Below, in pieces: positions 40,736 to 49,387 of a DNA stretch of 64,000 bases. Numbering within the stretch: position 1 is the first letter of the stretch; each line of letters begins with the position of its first letter. Source of the stretch: Chitinophagaceae bacterium (lineage in GTDB: Bacteria; Bacteroidota; Bacteroidia; Chitinophagales; Chitinophagaceae); assembly GCA_016720565.1 (NCBI GenBank), contig JADKKJ010000011.1, positions 744,001-808,000 of the forward strand, read 5' to 3'. The notes beneath the pieces were generated by a model. The model did not search any database and was not told where the DNA came from. It saw nothing but the letters and a program-made list of their open reading frames with translations. Both the position numbers and the translations under genes were made by a program.

Positions 40736-41467
40736 ATGTCACCAGTTCCTGTAAACAACATACTTTTCCTCGATATCGAGACCGTTTCTCAGTTCCCCGC
40801 ATTTTCCTCTTTGCCAGAAGAGTGGCGCAAGCTTTGGGAGATCAAGTCGGCGTCATTACTTAAACATCATGAAGGGTACAACACCGAAACCATCTACGAG
40901 CGTGCGGGTATTTATGCAGAGTTCGGTAAGATCATCTGCATCAGCTGCGGTGTGATAACCGGGGTTGGCAAAGAAAAAAAACTGCTGATAAAAAGTTTCT
41001 ATGGCGATAATGAAACGCTGCTGCTGCAACAGTTTGTAGACATGTTGAACCGCTGGTGCGCCGGCGAAGAAAAATTTCTCTGTGCGCACAACGGGAAAGA
41101 ATTTGATTTTCCATATATCAGCCGCCGAATGGTCATCAATGGCCTGGAAATTCCTTCTATATTAAGAACCGCCGGTAAAAAGCCCTGGGAGGTTACCCAC
41201 CTGGATACGATGGAGCTCTGGAAGTTTGGTGATTTTAAAAACTTCACCTCATTGGTATTATTAACGCAGGCCCTTGGAATACCCAGTCCCAAAGATGATA
41301 TTGACGGAAGTATGGTGGGTGAGATCTATTGGGGCGCCGACCGCGAGGCGGGTATAAAAAGGATCACAGAATATTGTCAGAAGGATGTGGTGGCAGCAGC
41401 GCAGGTCTATCTTCGTATTCACGGAGAAACCCTGATCGATCAGGCAAATATTGAAATCAAACCATAA
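40736..41467 (+). CDS. DEDD-type 3'-5' exonuclease (PolB-exonuclease-like)
   Basis: Predicted ribonuclease-H-fold exonuclease of 243 residues. Exo I is FLDIETV (metal ligands Asp and Glu), Exo II is in AHNGKEFDFPYISRRM and Exo III is YCQKDVVAAAQVY; the Tyr-x3-Asp spacing points to the DEDDy class. It resembles the stand-alone predicted 3'-5' exonucleases related to the PolB proofreading domain, which many Bacteroidota have. I start at ATG 40736; upstream extension would overlap the CHAT gene. The stop overlaps the next ATG by one base (TAATG). Confidence 0.85.
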   Translation: MSPVPVNNILFLDIETVSQFPAFSSLPEEWRKLWEIKSASLLKHHEGYNTETIYERAGIYAEFGKIICISCGVITGVGKEKKLLIKSFYGDNETLLLQQFVDMLNRWCAGEEKFLCAHNGKEFDFPYISRRMVINGLEIPSILRTAGKKPWEVTHLDTMELWKFGDFKNFTSLVLLTQALGIPSPKDDIDGSMVGEIYWGADREAGIKRITEYCQKDVVAAAQVYLRIHGETLIDQANIEIKP

Positions 41468-41853
41468 TGAAAAGGACCAATTATTCATCAGGAACCAGAT
41501 GGGAAGAGGTGGTTGGGTATAGCCGCGCCGTTAAAGTGGGAAACGTGGTAGAGGTAACGGGCACGGTAGCTGTAGATGATAGTGGCAACCTGGTAGGTGC
41601 CGGCGATGCCTATGCACAAACCAAATTCATATTGGAAAAAATAGCAGCTGTATTACAGCGGGCGGGTTCAAATATGTCGCAGGTTGTAAGAACCCGACTC
41701 TTCGTTACGGATATTAGTTGCTGGGAAGAATATGGCAGGGCCCACGGAGAGGTGTTTCGTGAAATAAAACCCTGCACCACGATGGTAGAAGTGAGTAAAC
41801 TGATCTCTCCTGAATATCTGATTGAAATAGAAGCTACCGCTATCATACTATGA
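41467..41853 (+). CDS. RidA family protein (YjgF/YER057c/UK114)
   Basis: A 128-residue chorismate-mutase-like fold protein of the Rid family. Archetypal RidA hydrolyses reactive enamines and imines made by PLP enzymes. The conserved core QVVRTRLFVTDI contains the substrate-binding Arg; the C-terminal EIEATAIIL strand is also typical. It lacks the IPYSQA-type N-terminal signature of true RidA and is closer to one of the Rid subfamilies of unknown substrate. It is coupled to both neighbours: one-base overlap with the exonuclease and a four-base overlap (ATGA) with the MmcQ/YjbR gene. Confidence 0.87.
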   Translation: MKRTNYSSGTRWEEVVGYSRAVKVGNVVEVTGTVAVDDSGNLVGAGDAYAQTKFILEKIAAVLQRAGSNMSQVVRTRLFVTDISCWEEYGRAHGEVFREIKPCTTMVEVSKLISPEYLIEIEATAIIL

Positions 41854-42185
41854 ATATTGAAACACTCAGGGACTATTGCCTTTCGCTTCCGGGAGCTGAA
41901 GAAACGCTACCTTTCGGTCCGGATACCCTGGTGTTTAAAGTGAATGGCAAGATCTTTCTGCTGGTAGGGCTGGATGAAGCTGAACTCCGCTTCAACGTAA
42001 AATGCGATCCCGAAAAAATTGAAGAGCTAAGGGAAAACCACGCAGCCGTAATGCCCGGTTACCACATGAATAAAAAACACTGGAACACCGTGCTGGTGGA
42101 TGGCAGCCTACCCGATAAATTGCTGAAAGAGTGGATAGATCATTCTTATGACCTGGTGGCAAACCCCCAAAAAAAGAAACATTAA
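41850..42185 (+). CDS. MmcQ/YjbR family protein
   Basis: A 111-residue protein of the MmcQ/YjbR (CyaY-like fold) family, usually annotated as DNA-binding on structural grounds only. Characteristic parts are the N-terminal helix LRDYCLSLPGAEETLPFGPD, LVFKVNGKIFLL, the CDPEKIEELRE segment, and the MPGYHMNKKHWNTV block close to the end. No catalytic residues are known. It is translationally coupled (ATGA) to the RidA gene, and possibly part of one transcript running from the CHAT gene to 43960. Confidence 0.88.
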   Translation: MNIETLRDYCLSLPGAEETLPFGPDTLVFKVNGKIFLLVGLDEAELRFNVKCDPEKIEELRENHAAVMPGYHMNKKHWNTVLVDGSLPDKLLKEWIDHSYDLVANPQKKKH

Positions 42186-42229
42186 CTTTTTTTAGTTCCC
42201 TCCGGCCGTTTTTCAAATTATTTTAGCGT

Positions 42230-43960
42230 ATGAAAAAGTTCTTGCTGCTCGCTTTTATTAGTATTTACTGCATTGGTCTTCATGCCCAGAACTACCGTCT
42301 TACCTGGGGTGAAGAGATCAAATTAAAAAAAGGCACTGCCGATCTGGATGTGATATCTGCCGATAAAACCGGCCTGTTCTTTACGGAGGAAAGGAAAAAA
42401 AACAGCATCAGCTTCCTGGGTTCGGGAACAACCTCGTCTTACCGGCTTACCAAACTGGATCAGAATTTCTCTGAGCAATTTGATAAAGAATATAAGCGAG
42501 AGCTTAAGGGTTTGGATTTCCACAGCTTTGACCGCATGGGGGATGATATTTATATGTTCGCATCAGATTATGACCGAAAAGAAAAAGCCTTCAGCGTGCT
42601 GGGAGCCAAGATCGATAAGAGCAGCGGCGACCTGCTTTCAGATTTTAAAGAATTGGGCAGATACCAGCTCGAAAGCAGGCGCGATGATTATGATATTAAG
42701 ATGACTCGGATACTAAATAATAGGGCCTTGCTAATGGTGGCCAATATATCCGGAAAGGACCGGGTGAGCCTGGGGGTTAGCGTATTGGATAATAACCTTA
42801 AAACAAAACAGAATACGGTGATCAATATTTCTTTTGATCCGGGGCTTTACCAATTACAGGATGTACAGATCACCAATAATAATAAGATCGTGGTACTCGG
42901 CAAGGTTTACGAAGAAACACAGGTGGGTAAAAAGAAAAAAAAGCGCCTGATCTTCAAAGAATATGCCCTGTCTATTTTCAATGAGAAGGGAGAAAAGGAA
43001 AAAGATATTACCACCGACTCAGAAGACCGTTATATCCTTGGAGGAAAGCTGATCCAGCAAAATTCCGGCGAGTTATTGCTGGCCGGTTTTTTTTGCAATA
43101 ATGCAAAGAAAGCAGAGATCAATGGGTTTTATATAAACAAAGTGGATGCCGATAACGGAACCATGGTGCTCAGTTCCTTCCAGGAGATCAATCCTGAAAT
43201 GCTGGGCAAATCATTCATGGATGATACAGATGATGATGATGAGACCAGGCAAAGCAAGAAGGACGCCGCAAAGGCAAAAGATAATGATGAGGATGAGGAT
43301 TTCCCCAACCAGTATATCATCAAATCGGTGGATATTAACCCTGCAGACAATTCCATCCTGATCACCAGCGAGATCTCCCGTTACCAGTATTATAGCTATT
43401 CTTCTTCTACCTATAATCCCACCACCCGAACCTATACCACCACTACTACCAATGTGCATCGGTTCACCAATCAGGATATTATGATCATCAACGCCGATAA
43501 AGAGGGTAAGATCAAGTGGGTGAACGATCTTCCAAAATCACAGGTAGAGGAGATCCGTACAACCGGTTCATACCAGGGCCTTGTGGGTTTCACCAGGGAT
43601 TACGGAGGCTATTTCGCCAGCCGGGGAGGAATGCCCTACCATAGTTCTTTTTCCAGCATGATACAGAACAACAACCTGATCCTTTTATTTAATGACCACA
43701 CTAGCAATAATGTGAACCCGCAGTATGGCGATAAAGTAAAGACCGTTTATAATTTCAGGAAGAAAAGCAATGTATATGGTGTTTCCATAGATCTTGCCAC
43801 TGGTAAAATGGTTCGCAAGACCATTGTTTCAAATAGTGAGGAAACCATCCTTATGCCAAGACACGCTTTTGTAGTGAACAACGAATTCATTGTGCCCTCC
43901 TGGAGACAACACGCATTGGCAAAAACAGAATTAAAGTTTGCAAAGATCGCAGTGAAATAA
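42230..43960 (+). CDS. Large exported protein of unknown function
   Basis: A 576-residue protein with a signal peptide (1-19, ending GLHAQ). The rest is beta-rich with regularly spaced short strands, as in a propeller-like fold, and has a low-complexity acidic insert at about 326-362 (DDTDDDDETRQSKKDAAKAK and on) and a Ser/Tyr/Thr-rich patch (about 386-406) directly after. I cannot assign a family with confidence; similar proteins of unknown function are widespread in Chitinophagaceae. It follows the MmcQ/YjbR gene by 44 bases on the same strand and converges on the tocopherol-cyclase-like gene two bases away. Confidence 0.7.
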   Translation: MKKFLLLAFISIYCIGLHAQNYRLTWGEEIKLKKGTADLDVISADKTGLFFTEERKKNSISFLGSGTTSSYRLTKLDQNFSEQFDKEYKRELKGLDFHSFDRMGDDIYMFASDYDRKEKAFSVLGAKIDKSSGDLLSDFKELGRYQLESRRDDYDIKMTRILNNRALLMVANISGKDRVSLGVSVLDNNLKTKQNTVINISFDPGLYQLQDVQITNNNKIVVLGKVYEETQVGKKKKKRLIFKEYALSIFNEKGEKEKDITTDSEDRYILGGKLIQQNSGELLLAGFFCNNAKKAEINGFYINKVDADNGTMVLSSFQEINPEMLGKSFMDDTDDDDETRQSKKDAAKAKDNDEDEDFPNQYIIKSVDINPADNSILITSEISRYQYYSYSSSTYNPTTRTYTTTTTNVHRFTNQDIMIINADKEGKIKWVNDLPKSQVEEIRTTGSYQGLVGFTRDYGGYFASRGGMPYHSSFSSMIQNNNLILLFNDHTSNNVNPQYGDKVKTVYNFRKKSNVYGVSIDLATGKMVRKTIVSNSEETILMPRHAFVVNNEFIVPSWRQHALAKTELKFAKIAVK

Positions 43961-43962
43961 TT

Positions 43963-44934
43963 TTAGTCCAGCATGATCTGTTCGATCTTGCCCGCAACCT
44001 CAAGCCCGGCATTTCGCCCCTGTTGCTCAAAAACGGGGGCCTTGTTTTTTCTGTCAACCAGCAACACGTCCAGCCTTGCGGTCATTGATTCTTCTATTCG
44101 TCCGTTCATAAACCCATGGATAGGGGAAGCCAGGGATGTTGCCCTGTCACGATGGGCCAAAACCTGCAAACGATAACGGCCATTCTCTAATACGATCTCT
44201 ACTTTGTTTTGGTCGGCAAAAGAGCGGATAAGTTTCGTTCCATTATAGGTAGTAAAGCGGTATAACCTTCCATTAAACAATAATCCTCCGATAAAACCCA
44301 CAAATGATTTTCTCATCCAGGGAATTTTGGCCACCGAACATTTAAAAGAAGTGCCCAGCTCGTTGAAGTGATTGGATTGCATCCAGAAATACGCGGAAGG
44401 AAAAGACCTTCCCCAGTCTTTTTCCATATAGCCGCGGCCACCCGTCATATCCATTCTTTTTCTCTGCAGATAAAGCTCACCGCTGATCTGGTGGTCCATA
44501 CTTACAATGCCATGATAACATTCCATGAAAGGGGCAAAAGAGTAGGGACCCATGATGCCGGGGGAATAAAATGGTTTGGGCCAGCCTTTGTTTCCGCAGA
44601 ATTGAAGTTTGGCCGATATGCCTGGTAGGTCCAGAATAAGCTGGTGTTCCGAAAATAGATTCCTTCCTATCTGTACTTCGAATTTATATTTAGCCGGAAC
44701 AAATTCGTTCAGCGGGAATTTATGATAGGAAGAGCTGCAGGCTTTTCCATCCAGCACCTGTATAAACGCATGTCCTTCTCCTTCCGCATTAATAGCAATA
44801 CCCGGAATGATGGCCAGGGCGGTATTCTCATCCGCAGATAATAATTTGAAATACCATCCTTCGAAATAATTTCTTTTCTTACCACGGCCCCGAAATTCCT
44901 CGGGGTTAAAAAAGGCGTGTAACTTTTCAAGCAT
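43963..44934 (-). CDS. Tocopherol cyclase-like protein
   Basis: A 323-residue protein with the hallmarks of the tocopherol cyclase family: the N-terminal GKKRNYFEGWYFKLLSADE block, SPGIMGPYSFAPFMECYHGIVSMDH in the middle, and the YMEKDWGRSFPSAYFWMQSNHF region, which in plant and cyanobacterial enzymes closes the chromanol ring. Non-photosynthetic bacteria such as this one do not make tocopherol, so the true substrate is unknown; a lipid or quinone-type molecule is a reasonable guess. The start is ATG 44934 (MLEKLHAFF); a TTG nine bases further upstream is in frame but less likely. No other prenyl-quinone gene is nearby. Confidence 0.78.
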   Translation of the reverse strand: MLEKLHAFFNPEEFRGRGKKRNYFEGWYFKLLSADENTALAIIPGIAINAEGEGHAFIQVLDGKACSSSYHKFPLNEFVPAKYKFEVQIGRNLFSEHQLILDLPGISAKLQFCGNKGWPKPFYSPGIMGPYSFAPFMECYHGIVSMDHQISGELYLQRKRMDMTGGRGYMEKDWGRSFPSAYFWMQSNHFNELGTSFKCSVAKIPWMRKSFVGFIGGLLFNGRLYRFTTYNGTKLIRSFADQNKVEIVLENGRYRLQVLAHRDRATSLASPIHGFMNGRIEESMTARLDVLLVDRKNKAPVFEQQGRNAGLEVAGKIEQIMLD

Positions 44935-45006
44935 CTCTCCCAAATTACAAAGAATAGTGCCGGTCTTTTACAAAAACGTTTAATTTTATTCACTAATCTA
45001 TTAATA

Positions 45007-46155
45007 GTGAATCCCGTCATCCAATCCAAGCTTCCAACTGTAGGCACCACCATTTTTGCGGTCATGAGCGGACTGGCCACACAATATTCTGCTGTTAACC
45101 TGGGTCAGGGCTTCCCCGATTTTCCGATGAATGAAGAACTGCATGGCCTGGTAGCCAAAGCAATGAGAGATGGATACAATCAGTATGCTCCCATGCCGGG
45201 CTGGCGGCCTCTTTGTGAATCCATCGCTGAAAAAGTGGAATATCTCTATGGTGCAAAGCTGAATCCTGAAACAGAGATCACCATAACACCCGGCGGCACC
45301 TATGGTTTGTATTCGGCCCTTACCGCAATCCTTCACCCTGGCGACGAGGTGGTCGTGTTTGAGCCTGCCTATGATAGTTATATTCCAAACATTGAGATCA
45401 ATGGCGGGGTGGCCGTCAGGATCCCGCTTGTATACCCGGACTATCATATTGATTGGGGGTTGGTAAAACAAAGCATCACCGATAAGACCAGGGCAATAAT
45501 GATCAACTCGCCACACAACCCTACCGGTTCGGTGATAAGCGAGAAAGATATAAGCGAGTTAAGGTCGGTGGTAAAGGATAAAAATATTTTCATCATCAGC
45601 GATGAGGTGTATGAACACCTGATCTTTGATGGCATCCCACACCAGAGCATACTGCGTTATCCCGATCTGCTGGAAAGAAGCTTTGTAAGTTTTTCGTTTG
45701 GTAAGGTGTATAACTGCACCGGATGGAAGCTCGGATACTGCATTGCACCTGCGGCGCTGATGAAAGAGTTCAGGAAGGTTCACCAGTTCAATGTATTTTC
45801 CTGTTTTACTCCTACGCAGGTGGCCCTGGCGGAATTCCTGAAGAATAAAGAAGCCTATACTTCACTTTCCGCATTCATGCAGGGAAAAAGAGATCATTTT
45901 ATTAGCCTGATGAAACAAACCCGGTTCAGCCTGCAATCTTCTTATGGCAGTTATTTCATTTGCGGCACCTATGAAAGGATAAGTGATGAGCCCGATAAAG
46001 ATTTTGCGATAAGGCTAACGAAAGAATATGGGGTGGCCACCATTCCCGTTTCCGCGTTTTACCAGAATGGGAAAGATGATAAGGTGCTTCGCTTTTGTTT
46101 TTCCAAGAAAGAGCAAACCCTGGAGGCGGCTGTAGAAAAACTTGCCCGGGTCTGA
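45007..46155 (+). CDS. PLP-dependent aminotransferase, methionine aminotransferase type
   Basis: A fold-type I aminotransferase of 382 residues, close to the YbdL/kynurenine aminotransferase group. The N-terminal VNLGQGFPDFP segment, NSPHNPTG and SDEVYEHLIFDG are diagnostic, and the PLP lysine is K233 in SFGKVYNCTGWKLGY. YbdL-type enzymes prefer methionine and aromatic amino acids and may end the methionine salvage pathway; the exact substrate here is inference. The start is a GTG at 45007, with no better ATG nearby. The stop codon overlaps the next ATG by one base (TGATG), coupling it to a DMT-family exporter. Confidence 0.88.
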   Translation: MNPVIQSKLPTVGTTIFAVMSGLATQYSAVNLGQGFPDFPMNEELHGLVAKAMRDGYNQYAPMPGWRPLCESIAEKVEYLYGAKLNPETEITITPGGTYGLYSALTAILHPGDEVVVFEPAYDSYIPNIEINGGVAVRIPLVYPDYHIDWGLVKQSITDKTRAIMINSPHNPTGSVISEKDISELRSVVKDKNIFIISDEVYEHLIFDGIPHQSILRYPDLLERSFVSFSFGKVYNCTGWKLGYCIAPAALMKEFRKVHQFNVFSCFTPTQVALAEFLKNKEAYTSLSAFMQGKRDHFISLMKQTRFSLQSSYGSYFICGTYERISDEPDKDFAIRLTKEYGVATIPVSAFYQNGKDDKVLRFCFSKKEQTLEAAVEKLARV

Positions 46156-47072
46156 TGAGGGTGGACCCAACATACCGTGGCATAATATACATGCTTACCG
46201 CGGCATTGGGGTTTTCAATAATGGGCGGCGCGGCAAAATCACTGAAAGGGAGTTTTGATGCAGGCCAGCTGGTGTTTTGGCGAAACCTTATTGGCATCCT
46301 GGCGCTGGCTCCCGGACTAATAGCAAGGCCGCCGGTACAGGAGGGGGGCAAATTAAGGCGGCTGGCCTTTCGGGGAATGATGGGTACTATCGCGCTTTAT
46401 ACCCTTCTCTATTGTATCCTGCATATTCCGCTGGGTACAGCCATGAGTTATAATCTTACTTCGGCGCTCTTCATTGCCATATTCGGTTTTCTGTTTTTGG
46501 GGGAATATCATGGAAGAAATGTTTTATTCGCCGTGTTGCTTGGATTTACCGGCATGCTGTTGATCTATAAACCCGTGATGCATTTTCCCTGGTATTATCA
46601 TTTTGCGGGGCTTGTCTCGGGAATAGTATCCGCTGTTGCCTATATCACGCTTGGCCGCCTCTCTAAATACTATGATCCCCGTGTGATCGTGTTATCATTT
46701 CTTACGCTGGGCACCCTGGTGCCACTATTCACTATGGGCCTGCATAGCTGGGCGGGGTTGCCTGCTGATGGGTTGTTCATTGTTGCCTGGCGATGGCCCG
46801 TTGGCGAGGAATGGGTCGCAGTATTGGTACTTGGGTTGGCTGCGCTTTTCGGACAATATTTTGTCACCAAAGCATATGGTTCTGATAAGGCAGGGGTGGT
46901 CTCTGTTTTTGGATACGCCAATATTGTATATTCCATATTTATTGGAATGGCCCTGGGTGATGCTTTCCCCGATTGGATGTCTCTCTTGGGAATTACCTGT
47001 ATCATTGGTAGCGGGTTGGTGATCGCCCTGCAGAAAAAGAAGAACAGGCTGGTCCCCGAGGGGAATAAATAA
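46155..47072 (+). CDS. DMT superfamily transporter (EamA)
   Basis: A 305-residue inner-membrane protein with ten predicted helices arranged as two EamA repeats. The first covers about 10-140, with AAKSLKGSFDAGQLVFWRN in it, and the second about 150-295, with GLAALFGQYFVTKAYGSDKAG. Such carriers usually export amino acids or other metabolites; the substrate is unknown. I start at ATG 46155, which overlaps the aminotransferase stop; longer versions would extend into that gene. The genetic coupling suggests that the transported compound is related to the transamination product or substrate. GT39 follows 20 bases later. Confidence 0.83.
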   Translation: MRVDPTYRGIIYMLTAALGFSIMGGAAKSLKGSFDAGQLVFWRNLIGILALAPGLIARPPVQEGGKLRRLAFRGMMGTIALYTLLYCILHIPLGTAMSYNLTSALFIAIFGFLFLGEYHGRNVLFAVLLGFTGMLLIYKPVMHFPWYYHFAGLVSGIVSAVAYITLGRLSKYYDPRVIVLSFLTLGTLVPLFTMGLHSWAGLPADGLFIVAWRWPVGEEWVAVLVLGLAALFGQYFVTKAYGSDKAGVVSVFGYANIVYSIFIGMALGDAFPDWMSLLGITCIIGSGLVIALQKKKNRLVPEGNK

Positions 47073-47092
47073 TTATTTACCTAAACAAAAAA

Positions 47093-48721
47093 ATGAGCCC
47101 GCTCGGAACACGCAATTATTTTGTTCTGTTTGGTTTTCTTGGCCTGATCTGCCTGGTGGGATTGTTTGTTCCATTAATGGACAACGACGCCGCTCATCAT
47201 GCCAATATAGCCCTGCACATGTACCTGACGGGAGACTATGTAAACCTGGTAGACAATGGAAAGGACTACCTGGATAAACCCCATCTTCATTTCTGGCTGG
47301 CAGCCCTGAGTTATCAACTTTTCGGAGTAAATGGTGTTGCCTATAAACTTCCTTCTTTCCTGATCAGCATAGGGGGTGTGTTCTCATTATATAAACTGGG
47401 GGTTGTCCTGTTTAACCGGGAAGCCGGAAGGTTGTCCGCGCTGATCCTTGCAACTTCTTTTGCCTTTTTCATTTCTCTTAGCGACGTACGCATGGATGCG
47501 ATCCTTGTTTCAGCTATTTGTTTTTCCTGCTGGCAGATAATAGAAATTATCAACAGGAAACAATGGTTTTATATACTAGGCGCCTCTTTGGGTTTAGCCG
47601 CTGGTTTTTCTGTTAAGGGTTCTGTTGGGCTTCTTGTCCCAACGCTGTTTATGGGTTGGTATCTCCTTGAAAAAAAGCAGGGGCGGTTTTTGTGGTCACC
47701 CCGTTTTATTTTAATGGGGGTGCTTTCCATACTTTTTATCAGCCCGGTATTATATTGTTACTACCTGCAGTTTGATCTACATCCGGAAAAGAGCGTAAGG
47801 GCTATAAACCATATTAGTGGAATAAAATTCGCACTTATTGGTGGAGCCACGGAGCGTTTCTCCGGCGGTATGAGTAATGATGCCGGCAAAGACTGGTTCT
47901 TCTTTTTTCATACATTTCTATGGGCTTTTGCTCCCTGGTCTGTATTGGCTTACATGTCGATAGTTAAGACGCTCAGGGAGAAAAAAAACTGGTTCCTTTC
48001 GGCTACTGTTTTATCCCTGGCCCTGCTTATCGGGTTTGCGGGATCTAAACTTCCACATTATTTGAATATTAGCTTTCCTTTTGCGGCCTTGCTGGTAGCA
48101 TGGATGTTGAACGAAAAACCGATCAAAGGGGCGATAGCGATCATTCTATATTCAATGACGGGTATTCTCCTGGCCAGCAATTTCCTTGTCAATGGTTGGT
48201 TGTTTCCTGAAAAGATCTATCGCTTGTTTTTGTTTTTTGCGGTATTTATGTTCGGCTCTATCTTTTCTTCAAAAACACCGGTTGATACAAAGCCTTTTGC
48301 CTATCTAATAAGAGCCGCCCTCTACCTTTATCTGTTCCTGAATATGAATTTTTATTTCCAGCTTTTAAATTACCAGGGGGGGCAAACGCTTGCTGAAAAA
48401 ATAAAAGGAAATATTCCGTCACAAAACGTTTTCTTCTGGAAGGATAATTATAGCTCCTCTTTTTGTTTCGCAACCAAAACACTGAGAAGGGAATTAACAG
48501 ATTCTACAAAAATCAACACTCTTCAAACTGCCAATTACCTGGTTTATGATAGTTTTTATGAAAAAGAAATAGCCGATCATGGCTGGGTACTGGGCGAAAA
48601 AATATCAGTCCTGGATTTTGAGATCACAAAAATAGACAAGGAATTTGCCAACCCCGAAACAAGAGAGGCTCGTTGCAGTAAACTGATAATAGCAAGGCTG
48701 CTTTTCTTTAGGCAGAAATAA
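47093..48721 (+). CDS. GT39-family (GT-C) glycosyltransferase, ArnT-like
   Basis: A polytopic membrane enzyme of 542 residues with about 11-12 helices and a C-terminal soluble part (about 420-542). The first periplasmic loop holds MDNDAAHHANIALHM with the acidic pair expected for metal or acceptor binding, then DNGKDYLDKPHLHFWLAALSYQLFG, the typical ArnT/GT39 'KPxxxxW' region. Members transfer a sugar from a polyprenyl-phosphate donor to lipid A, protein or another glycan on the outer face of the inner membrane. The donor and acceptor here are unknown. It is probably co-transcribed with the aminotransferase and EamA genes, and its 3' end overlaps the next, convergent gene by 14 bases. Confidence 0.83.
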   Translation: MSPLGTRNYFVLFGFLGLICLVGLFVPLMDNDAAHHANIALHMYLTGDYVNLVDNGKDYLDKPHLHFWLAALSYQLFGVNGVAYKLPSFLISIGGVFSLYKLGVVLFNREAGRLSALILATSFAFFISLSDVRMDAILVSAICFSCWQIIEIINRKQWFYILGASLGLAAGFSVKGSVGLLVPTLFMGWYLLEKKQGRFLWSPRFILMGVLSILFISPVLYCYYLQFDLHPEKSVRAINHISGIKFALIGGATERFSGGMSNDAGKDWFFFFHTFLWAFAPWSVLAYMSIVKTLREKKNWFLSATVLSLALLIGFAGSKLPHYLNISFPFAALLVAWMLNEKPIKGAIAIILYSMTGILLASNFLVNGWLFPEKIYRLFLFFAVFMFGSIFSSKTPVDTKPFAYLIRAALYLYLFLNMNFYFQLLNYQGGQTLAEKIKGNIPSQNVFFWKDNYSSSFCFATKTLRRELTDSTKINTLQTANYLVYDSFYEKEIADHGWVLGEKISVLDFEITKIDKEFANPETREARCSKLIIARLLFFRQK

Positions 48722-49373
48722 GGCAGGAGAGCAGTCTGATGAATTCATCCTGGCTTTCACCGGATAGTTCTTTACTCAAAGAGCTTTGCTGGGTCCATAT
48801 CCTGATCGATCTTATTTTCTTATCCTTCAGTTCCTGTAATTGTTTCTTCTTACCATAGGGTCCTGAAAAATAACAAACAGATTCTCCCCGGCAATTGGCC
48901 GGTCCTTCATTGCTGAGATCAAGTTTACTACCATCAGTAAATACTATACTAACCTTGTTTCCCTCACCTATACACTCATTGCCTGTGCCGGTACGAAACG
49001 AAATACTAATGATTCCCTTGGCACCTTTTTGCATAGATATATCCAGTTCCGATTTTTCTTCCGGCCCTGTAATGATCAGGAAGTTTTTTGTCCTGATGAT
49101 AACGGTGTTATTCTTGTCTTTTACGGTTTCAAACAGATCAGCACAACCTGCCTCTAAATTAACCGGAAGGGTCTCTGGTTTAACCTTGTCCTCCTTTTTA
49201 TCTTTTGTCTTAACTACAGTCTTTGTTGTTTTTACTTCTTCTGTTTTCAGCTTCCAGGTACCGTCGGCATAAAGGATCACTTTTTTACCTGATTCAGTGG
49301 TGGCCTCCTCGGTTTGAGAAAAAAGGGCTAACGGAAAACAGACTATAAAAAGTATAAAAAAGTATCTGGCCAT
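48708..49373 (-). CDS. Exported protein of unknown function
   Basis: A 221-residue protein with a signal peptide (1-19, ending ALFSQ). Residues 25-42 hold GKKVILYADGTWKL, a short motif I know from many exported Bacteroidota proteins of unknown role. A Thr/Lys-rich linker follows (about 45-70), then a beta-rich domain with several Cys (C77, and in GNECIGEG, PANCRGESVCYFSG) that could form disulfides after export. No enzyme signature is visible. It lies 14 bases downstream of nadA on the same strand. Confidence 0.7.
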   Translation of the reverse strand: MARYFFILFIVCFPLALFSQTEEATTESGKKVILYADGTWKLKTEEVKTTKTVVKTKDKKEDKVKPETLPVNLEAGCADLFETVKDKNNTVIIRTKNFLIITGPEEKSELDISMQKGAKGIISISFRTGTGNECIGEGNKVSIVFTDGSKLDLSNEGPANCRGESVCYFSGPYGKKKQLQELKDKKIRSIRIWTQQSSLSKELSGESQDEFIRLLSCLISA

Positions 49374-49387
49374 CTTATTGTGTTTTT

